From assembly GCA_035296625.1 (NCBI GenBank), contig DATHAO010000035.1, positions 1-35,580 of the forward strand: a stretch of 35,580 bases of DNA. The letters run 5' to 3'. Shown piece after piece: positions 30,252 through 35,580 of this stretch; the first letter of the stretch is position 1, and each line of letters begins with the position of its first letter. The notes beneath the pieces were generated by a model that was given only the letters and a program-made list of their open reading frames with translations, searched no databases and was not told the origin of the DNA. Origin of the DNA: DATCLS01 sp035296625 (GTDB lineage Bacteria > Actinomycetota > Acidimicrobiia > Acidimicrobiales > VFJN01). A program made the translations under genes and the position numbers.

Positions 30252-31379
30252 ATGGCGGTGACGCAGGACGACCTGGCCGGCGACCCGGCCGTGGCTCCTC
30301 CACAGCTGCGGGGCATCGACCACGTCGAGTGGTGGGTCGGCAACGCCCGTGCGTTCACCGGCTTCCTCACCGCCGCCTTCGGCTTCGAGGTCGTCGCATA
30401 CGCCGGCCCCGAGACCGGGCGACGCGACAGAGTCTCGCACGTGCTCCAGCAGGGTGAGATCCGGTTCCTCGTCACCGGTGCGCTGGGCCCCGACGGCCCC
30501 GTCGCGGAGCACGTCCAGGCCCACGGCGACGGTGTGCGCGACGTGTCGTTCCTCGTCGACGACGCGGATGCCGCCTTCGACGCGGCCGTGGCGCGGGGTG
30601 CCCGGCCCGAGCGCCCGCCGACCCTCGACGCCGACGACCACGGCGGCCTGCGCCACGCTGCCGTCGGGTCCTACGGCGAGACGGTGCACACGCTGCTCGA
30701 CCGGTCCTCCTACACCGGCGGCTTCGCTCCCGGGTTCACGGCTCCCGCGGTCGCGACGGCCGCCGGCCCTCCGCCGGGGCTCACCGCCGTGGACCACATC
30801 GTCGGCAACGTCGAGCGCGGCCGGATGGGGGACTGGGTCCGCTACTACCAAGACGTCTTCGGCTTCGACCAGCTCGTCCACTTCGACGACGAGGCGATCT
30901 CGACGGAGTACTCGGCGCTGATGTCCACCGTGGTGTGGAACCACGGGTCGGTGGTGCTGCCGATCAACGAGCCCGCCGAGGGTCGCCGCAAGAGCCAGAT
31001 CGAGGAGTACCTCGACTACTACCGGGCGCCCGGCGTGCAACACCTGGCGCTGCGCACCGAGGACATCGTCACCAGCGTGCGAGCCCTGCGCGAGCGGGGC
31101 GTCGGCTTCCTGACCGTGCCGCCCGAGTACTATGACGACGCCCGGCGCCGCATGGAGGGCATCGACTTGCCCTGGGACGACATCGCCGAGCTCGGCATCC
31201 TGGTCGACCGCGACCCCGACGGCCACCTGCTGCAGATCTTCACCGAGAACGTGTGCGACCGGCCCACGGTGTTCTTCGAGATCATCCAACGCGAGGGCGC
31301 ACGGGGATTCGGCGAGGGCAACTTCAAGGCCCTGTTCGAGGCGATCGAGCGGGCGCAGGAGGCCCGTGGGAACCTCTGA
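30252..31379 (+). CDS. hppD: 4-hydroxyphenylpyruvate dioxygenase
   Basis: 375 residues, normal for HPPD. Converts 4-hydroxyphenylpyruvate to homogentisate with Fe(II) and O2 in tyrosine breakdown. Two VOC-type halves: IDHVEWWVGNARAFTGFLTA (degenerate N-half) and VDHIVGNVERGRMGDWVRYY. The 2-His-1-Glu iron ligands fall at His182 (VDHIVGN), His264 (VQHLALRT) and Glu343 (VFFEIIQR). C-terminal GFGEGNFKALFEAIERAQ is diagnostic. ATG 30252 lies after GGACGGAG; ATG 30171 and 30195 are in frame but would add an atypical leader. No homogentisate dioxygenase gene is in the window. Confidence 0.96.
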   Translation: MAVTQDDLAGDPAVAPPQLRGIDHVEWWVGNARAFTGFLTAAFGFEVVAYAGPETGRRDRVSHVLQQGEIRFLVTGALGPDGPVAEHVQAHGDGVRDVSFLVDDADAAFDAAVARGARPERPPTLDADDHGGLRHAAVGSYGETVHTLLDRSSYTGGFAPGFTAPAVATAAGPPPGLTAVDHIVGNVERGRMGDWVRYYQDVFGFDQLVHFDDEAISTEYSALMSTVVWNHGSVVLPINEPAEGRRKSQIEEYLDYYRAPGVQHLALRTEDIVTSVRALRERGVGFLTVPPEYYDDARRRMEGIDLPWDDIAELGILVDRDPDGHLLQIFTENVCDRPTVFFEIIQREGARGFGEGNFKALFEAIERAQEARGNL

Positions 31380-31420
31380 GCTCGGGGAGCGGCGGCACCG
31401 GGCGGCGCCGCCGGCGGCCG

Positions 31421-31690
31421 TCAGGCCGGATCGCCCTCCGCCAGGCGCTGGATCACGACGACGGGATTGACCCCGTCGGTCAGCTGGGCGGCCTCGACCT
31501 GGATCTCGGGTGGCGGGAACCGGAACCCGAGACGGGAGGCCTCCACCTCGGCGCGCGCCATGGCGGCCTCGAGGTGGGCAATCGTCTGGTCATTGTCGAG
31601 GCCCTCGGTCGCCTGCTCGAGGTGGGACTGAGCATGGGCGACGAACGGGGCGAGCTCGGGTGGCAGCGGCTCGGGGGTCTGGTCGGCCAG
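31421..31690 (-). CDS. Small hypothetical protein, possible CTG start
   Basis: 89 residues if translation starts at CTG 31690, which follows GGAGGA by 6 bases. The product then begins ADQTPEPLPPELAPFVAHAQ and continues as an Ala/Glu-rich helix (EQATEGLDNDQTIAHLEAAM) with a C-terminal VVVIQRLAEGDPA. In-frame alternatives are GTG 31780 and TTG 31798, neither with a ribosome site. No family recognised. Convergent with the dioxygenase gene across a 41-bp GC-rich gap. Confidence 0.6.
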   Translation of the reverse strand: MADQTPEPLPPELAPFVAHAQSHLEQATEGLDNDQTIAHLEAAMARAEVEASRLGFRFPPPEIQVEAAQLTDGVNPVVVIQRLAEGDPA

Positions 31691-31864
31691 TGTGGTTCCT
31701 CCGGCACGGACGGCGATCCGGTAGAGGCTACCGGCCGTTACCCCCTCCCGGCACGACGAGCTCCCGGCAGGACGAGCCACGGCCGGGCGGCGTCCCAACC
31801 CTGCCGGGCACCGTCCCGGGGTGCAGCCGAGGCGGAGCGGTGTGGTATTTTCGCTCTTCCTCCG

Positions 31865-31938
31865 GGGCCGTTAGCTCAGTTGGTTAGAGCACCTGCATGA
31901 CGCGCAGGGGGTCAGGGGTTCGAATCCCTTACGGCCCA
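31865..31938 (+). tRNA. tRNA-Val (anticodon GAC)
   Basis: Complete cloverleaf: acceptor GGGCCGT / ACGGCCC, D-stem GCTC/GAGC, anticodon stem CCTGC/GCAGG with loop ATGACGC (GAC at 34-36), variable GGGTC, T-arm AGGGG-TTCGAAT-CCCTT with one G-T pair, discriminator A. 74 nt. The 3' CCA is not encoded (CCC follows the discriminator A). Confidence 0.95.
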
Positions 31939-31946
31939 CCCCCGAC

Positions 31947-31970
31947 CGACCAGGGCATCCGCCCTGGTCG
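31947..31970 (+). terminator. Hairpin terminator of the tRNA-Val gene
   Basis: Perfect 10-bp arms CGACCAGGGC / GCCCTGGTCG with an ATCC tetraloop, 8 bases after the tRNA, followed by TTCCCG. Confidence 0.75.
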
Positions 31971-31977
31971 TTCCCGC

Positions 31978-32097
31978 AAGATCGTGACCGGCGTGGGCGG
32001 CAAGCAGATCCTCGTCGACGACCCAGCGGGAAACCCGGTCGAGCTGTTCGAACCGATCATCCCCGAAGCCCGCGAGGCAGCAGCCAGGGACACCTGA
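31978..32097 (+). pseudogene. C-terminal remnant of a VOC/glyoxalase-family gene
   Basis: About 39 codons in one frame, ending at TGA 32095-32097. GGKQILVDDPAGNPVELFEP is the typical last strand of VOC/glyoxalase proteins, followed by a short helical tail. The rest of the gene (~100 residues) is missing: upstream in the same frame lie only the tRNA terminator and the tRNA itself. No start codon or ribosome site. Best read as a gene fragment left by a rearrangement at the tRNA. Confidence 0.7.
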
Positions 32098-32201
32098 GCC
32101 TCGCAAGACACCTGCTGACGCATCGGCGGCCAGCGGTCGAGGTAGAGGTCGGGGCGGAGTGGTTGCTCACGGCCCGCACCGTGGCGCAGGCCGGGCGCGC
32201 T

Positions 32202-32232
32202 CCGGGCGCCGGCCGGAAGGCACGGCGCCCGG
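32202..32232 (-). terminator. Hairpin after the MMPL gene
   Basis: Arms CCGGGCGCC / GGCGCCCGG (9 bp) with a 13-base loop, 28 bases past the MMPL stop. The remaining 32098-32201 stretch shows no gene. Confidence 0.5.
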
Positions 32233-32259
32233 GGGTCGGGTGGGGGAGACCCGCGCCGG

Positions 32260-34455
32260 TCAGCCGACGGGCACCCGGGACGGCTCGGCGTCGGGTCCGG
32301 CCTCGGGCTCGGTCGCCGGCGCTGGGACGGCGCCCACTGCCTCGCCCTCGACGGCGATGGCGGGCAGCAGCCGGTCGAGCCAGCCGGGCAGCCACCAGTT
32401 GCGGTCGCCGAGCAGCTCCATGGTGGCCGGCACCAGGATCATCCGGACCACGGTGGCGTCGACGAACACCGCCGTCGCCAGGCCGATGCCGGCCAGCTTG
32501 AGGAACACGGCGTCCTCCATCACGAAGGCACCGAACACCGTGACCATGATCGCCGCGGCCGCGGTGATGACCCGGGCCGTGTTGGCCAGCCCGTCGGCGA
32601 CGGCCTGTCGGTTGTCGCCGGTGCGCACGTACTCCTCACGCACCCGGGACAGGAGGAACACCTCGTAGTCCATCGACAGGCCGAACAGGACGGCGAACAT
32701 CGTCATGGGCAGCCATCCGGGGACCGGCGTCGGGTCGTCGATCCCGACGAGGTCGCCGAACCAGCCGCCGTTGCCGGCGAGCGTCATGACGCCGTAGGCG
32801 GCGGCGATGGACAGGATGTTCATGGTCGCCGCCTTGACCGCCACGGCGAGCGAGCGGAACACCGACATGAGCAGGACGAACGAGAGCAGGACCACGCCCC
32901 CGATGAACAGGGGCAGCCGGCTGGCCGTCTGTTCGCTGTCGTCGATGAAGGCCGCGGTCGTGCCGCCCACGGACGCCTCGACGCCCGTGCCGGCCACCGC
33001 GGCCGGGATCACGTCGTCGCGCAGCGTGTGCACGAGGTCCTCGGTGGCTTCGTCCTGCGGACCCGTGGCGGGGACGACCGAGATGACGGCGGCGTCGCCG
33101 CGGTCGTTGAGCACGGGCGGGACGACCGTCGCCACGCCGTCGGTGGCGGCGAGATCGGCCGCCATCCGCTCGACGGTGTCGGAGGCGGCGGCCCCCTCGC
33201 TCGCACGGGCCAGGTCGACCGCCACGAGGAAGGGGCCGTTGGCGCCGGGCCCGAAGCCCTCGCTGATGAGGTCGTAGGCCCGGCGGCTGGTCAGCTCGGT
33301 GGGGCCGTTCCCGGCGTCGGGCATGCCGAAGCGCATGTCGGTCGCCGGAGCGGCGAGCACCAGCACCGCGACGAGGGCGGCGAGACCGGCCACGAGCGGC
33401 CGCCGCTGCATCACCCGGCTCCACCGCCACGACAGCGTGCGGCGTCCGTCTACGTCGTGGCGGAACCACGGCAGGCGGAACCGATCGATGGTGCGGCCGG
33501 CGAAGCCGAGGAGGGCGGGCAGCAGGGTGACCGACGCGAGCACCACCACCGTGACCGCCAGGGAGGTCGCCAGGGCGACGCCCCACAGGTAGTCGCGGCC
33601 CATCAGCACCAGGCCGAAGATCGACACCACGACGGTCGAGCCCGCGAAGACCACGGCCCGGCCCGCCGTGCCGCCGGCGAGCAGCACCGCCTCCCGGGGC
33701 TCGCGCCCCTCGGCGAGCGCCGACCGGTAGCGGGTCACGATGAACAGGGCGTAGTCGATGCCGACGCCGATCCCGATCATCGTGGCGAGCTGGACACCGA
33801 AGTCGGGCACGTCGAGCACGTTCGCCATCAGCCACACGCCGCCCAGCGCGACCCCGAGGCCGAAGCCGGCGATCACGAGGGGCAGGCCGGCGGCCAGGGC
33901 CGAGCCGAAGGCCACGAGCAGGATGAAGAGGGCGGCCAGCAGCCCGACCGACTCGGAGCCGGCCTCGCGCCGCTCGACCGTCTCGACGGGGTAGCCGCCG
34001 AGCTCGACCTGCAGGCCGTCGCCCTCGGCCTCGCCGGCGAGGTCCATCACCCGTTCCACGGAGGTGGTGGGCAGCTGCTCGGCCGCGACGTCGAAGCGGA
34101 CCTGCAGGACACCGGTCGAGCCATCGGGTGAGACGAGACCGGGCTCGGCCGCCACGACGTTCGGCACCTCGATGAGGTCGGCGGCCAGCCGGTCGACGCG
34201 CTGGGTGACGTCGGGGCCCGTGACTCCGCCGTCGGACGTGTACACCACGTCGACCGTGCCCCCGGCGAACGCGGGGAAGCGGTCCTGCAGCAGCTCGACC
34301 GCCTCGGCCGAATCGCTGCCGGGCACCGTGAAGTCGACCTCGTTGTCGCCGCCGGCCACGCCGGCGAGCACCGACGCGGCCACCAGCGCGGCGGTCCACA
34401 GCACCACGACGCGCCGACGGCGGTCGTAGCTCCAGGTCACGAGCTTGCGGAGCAT
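32260..34455 (-). CDS. MMPL-family RND-like transporter
   Basis: 731 residues in two repeated halves, each with a large extracytoplasmic domain and a membrane bundle; about 12 transmembrane helices. Family proton-relay motifs are seen in both halves: MIGIGVGIDYALFIVTRYR and AVLFGLSMDYEVFLLSRVRE. Actinobacterial MMPL proteins export lipids, glycolipids or drugs using proton motive force. Cargo is unknown. ATG 34455 follows a GTG at 34458 that could also be used. C-terminus is acidic and Pro-rich. Divergent from a sensor kinase gene, which may control it. Confidence 0.94.
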   Translation of the reverse strand: MLRKLVTWSYDRRRRVVVLWTAALVAASVLAGVAGGDNEVDFTVPGSDSAEAVELLQDRFPAFAGGTVDVVYTSDGGVTGPDVTQRVDRLAADLIEVPNVVAAEPGLVSPDGSTGVLQVRFDVAAEQLPTTSVERVMDLAGEAEGDGLQVELGGYPVETVERREAGSESVGLLAALFILLVAFGSALAAGLPLVIAGFGLGVALGGVWLMANVLDVPDFGVQLATMIGIGVGIDYALFIVTRYRSALAEGREPREAVLLAGGTAGRAVVFAGSTVVVSIFGLVLMGRDYLWGVALATSLAVTVVVLASVTLLPALLGFAGRTIDRFRLPWFRHDVDGRRTLSWRWSRVMQRRPLVAGLAALVAVLVLAAPATDMRFGMPDAGNGPTELTSRRAYDLISEGFGPGANGPFLVAVDLARASEGAAASDTVERMAADLAATDGVATVVPPVLNDRGDAAVISVVPATGPQDEATEDLVHTLRDDVIPAAVAGTGVEASVGGTTAAFIDDSEQTASRLPLFIGGVVLLSFVLLMSVFRSLAVAVKAATMNILSIAAAYGVMTLAGNGGWFGDLVGIDDPTPVPGWLPMTMFAVLFGLSMDYEVFLLSRVREEYVRTGDNRQAVADGLANTARVITAAAAIMVTVFGAFVMEDAVFLKLAGIGLATAVFVDATVVRMILVPATMELLGDRNWWLPGWLDRLLPAIAVEGEAVGAVPAPATEPEAGPDAEPSRVPVG

Positions 34456-34591
34456 CACGCCACCGCCCGGGTCGTCGGGCCGAGAGCCCGTACGGCGGTG
34501 TCGCCCGAGCCCTGGACCTTGGCGACGTCGACCGTGCTGGCGGCCGCGGCGGCAGACGGCGGCCGTGTGGGGGATGCGGTGAGGGTCATGG

Positions 34592-34603
34592 CGACCATGG
34601 TCG
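34592..34603. promoter_or_regulatory. Perfect palindrome in the MMPL - kinase divergent region
   Basis: CGACCATGGTCG, 12 bp. Lies in the 266-bp gap between divergent genes, which otherwise shows no convincing gene. Candidate operator. Confidence 0.3.
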
Positions 34604-34721
34604 GTGTGCGGCGCCGCCGTGTCGTCGCCCGGGAAGCGGCTTCAGGTCGCCGCGCCTACGTCGAGGCGCGTACGCGCAGGGGCCGATGCGCTCGGTGGCC
34701 GGGCCTCGTATCGTCACCGTG

Positions 34722-35580
34722 ATGGAGGCGACTCGGTTGCGGTCCTTCGACGTCGCCCTGGCGGTGGTCGTCGGCGCCGCGCTCGTGGTCGTCATGCCGG
34801 TGATCGAAAACGCCGACGCCCGCTCGTTCGATGCGCTTGCGGTGGTGCTCGTCGTCGTCGCCGGGGGCGTGCTGGCGCTCCATCGGCGGGCCCCGATGGT
34901 GGTGCTCGCAGTCACGACGGCGGTCTTGGTGCTGTACAGCCTTCGGGACTACTCGGGCAGCCCTGTCTACGTCACGTGGATCGGCGCCATCTTCGCGGTT
35001 TCGGTGACACGGGGCCCCGCGAGGGCATGGGTTCCCGCCGCGGTGTCGACGGCAGCGATCCTCGCCACCGCCTTCCAGGACTCGACATGGGTCGTCGTCG
35101 GCCGCCTCGGCGAAGCGCCGTGGTCGATCGCCGCTCTGTTCGTGAGCTGGGCTGTCGGCGCGTTGCTGCTGGGCGGCTCGGTTCGCGGACGAGCGGCCGA
35201 GCGAGCCGCGATGGAGGAGCGGGCCCGGCACCTGGCCGAGACCCGCGAGGAAGAAGCCCGCCGCCGGGTCGCCGAGGAGCGGGTGCGGATCGCCCGCGAC
35301 CTCCACGACTCGGTCGCCCACAGCATGGCCAGCATCTCGGTGCAGGCCGGGGTCGGAGCTCATGTGCTGGACGAACGGCCTGAGGACGCCCGGGCCGCCC
35401 TACTCGCCATCAAGCACGCCAGCGGCGATGCGCTGGCCGAGCTCCGGGCGACGCTGAGCATGCTCCGCTCGGGCGATGCCGCGCCCCGCGACCCGGCGGC
35501 TGGGCTCGACCGGCTGCCCTCGCTGGTCAACAGCTCTCTGGCCGCGGGGCTTCCGGTCGACGTCGTGATCGAGGGGAATG
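34722..35580 (+). CDS. NarL-type (HisKA_3) sensor histidine kinase, 3' end cut by window edge
   Basis: 286 codons visible. About five membrane helices in the first ~150 residues (FDVALAVVVGAALVVVMPV, LAVVLVVVAGGVLAL, IAALFVSWAVGALLLGG) are followed by a coiled-coil linker (EERARHLAETREEEARRR) and the HisKA_3 dimerisation domain with the phospho-acceptor His in RIARDLHDSVAHSMA. The ATPase domain begins before the right edge. No large extracellular sensor loop, so it may sense the membrane, like LiaS/DesK-type kinases. ATG 34722 (or GTG 34719) lies just after TATCGT, so the message may be leaderless. A LuxR-type response regulator is expected beyond the edge. Confidence 0.93.
   Translation, partial: MEATRLRSFDVALAVVVGAALVVVMPVIENADARSFDALAVVLVVVAGGVLALHRRAPMVVLAVTTAVLVLYSLRDYSGSPVYVTWIGAIFAVSVTRGPARAWVPAAVSTAAILATAFQDSTWVVVGRLGEAPWSIAALFVSWAVGALLLGGSVRGRAAERAAMEERARHLAETREEEARRRVAEERVRIARDLHDSVAHSMASISVQAGVGAHVLDERPEDARAALLAIKHASGDALAELRATLSMLRSGDAAPRDPAAGLDRLPSLVNSSLAAGLPVDVVIEGN

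Noticed and set aside
31897..32097. 66-residue plus-strand frame starting inside the tRNA
   Set aside because: Its first half is tRNA and terminator sequence. Only the C-terminal VOC-like part is meaningful, and I list that as a remnant.
32159..33277. Plus-strand open frames over the MMPL gene
   Set aside because: Ser/Arg/Thr-rich shadows; the minus strand gives a full 12-helix MMPL protein with both GxxxDY motifs.
34498..34722. 74-residue frame in the MMPL-kinase gap
   Set aside because: Arg/Ala-rich, no ribosome site, no family resemblance; better explained as promoter DNA.

Overview
This 35.6 kb window is very GC-rich DNA, densely packed with genes on both strands. Several traits suggest an actinobacterium: frequent GTG starts, many 4-base stop/start overlaps (ATGA or GTGA), F420/flavin luciferase-like oxidoreductases, an MMPL transporter, SigB/F/G-type sigma factors, and terminators without U-tracts. 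Acidimicrobiia is my best guess, inferred from overall gene character only. No mobile element, CRISPR array or rRNA was seen. There is one tRNA gene.

Region 1 (1-10 kb) is a surface-glycan region. A tightly coupled leftward operon encodes GmhB, a GT9 heptosyltransferase, a GT4 glycosyltransferase, GmhA and a bifunctional HldE that runs off the left edge. Together these make ADP-D-glycero-beta-D-manno-heptose from sedoheptulose 7-phosphate and probably transfer it. Nearby are a GT2 glycosyltransferase, an SDR oxidoreductase, a second GT4-like glycosyltransferase and a NodU/CmcH-type carbamoyltransferase. An ADP-heptose route in an apparently monoderm actinobacterium is notable.

Region 2 (10-19 kb) is redox and carbon metabolism. 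It has an LLM oxidoreductase whose 3' end lies in a 39-bp tandem repeat, a PrxII/Prx5 peroxiredoxin, a TetR gene with a clear palindromic operator coupled to a diiron ferritin-like oxygenase, a 47-residue charged peptide gene, an LLM oxidoreductase overlapping a GH13 alpha-glucan/trehalose-type enzyme, a lipoprotein and a zinc alcohol dehydrogenase.

Region 3 (18.7-26.4 kb) looks like a general-stress island. It holds two SigB/F/G-family sigma factors, an RsbW-like protein with a degenerate ATP site, a STAS anti-anti-sigma factor, a coiled-coil/PAS-like protein, BON, MgtC, GlsB/YmgE, Dabb, SHOCT-like and cold-shock proteins, and small membrane or acidic proteins. Many of these genes, and a few outside, are preceded by a promoter of the form G-T-N-T / 15 bp / GGG(T/G)A(G/A). 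This resembles the known Streptomyces SigB and mycobacterial SigF consensus. I propose a self-controlled stress regulon and regard it as the most interesting signal here.

Region 4 (26.4-35.6 kb) holds amino-acid catabolism (fused PutA, an Lrp/AsnC regulator, 4-hydroxyphenylpyruvate dioxygenase), a small gene that may start with CTG, tRNA-Val(GAC) followed directly by the broken-off C-terminus of a VOC/glyoxalase gene, an MMPL transporter, and a divergent NarL-type sensor histidine kinase cut by the right edge.
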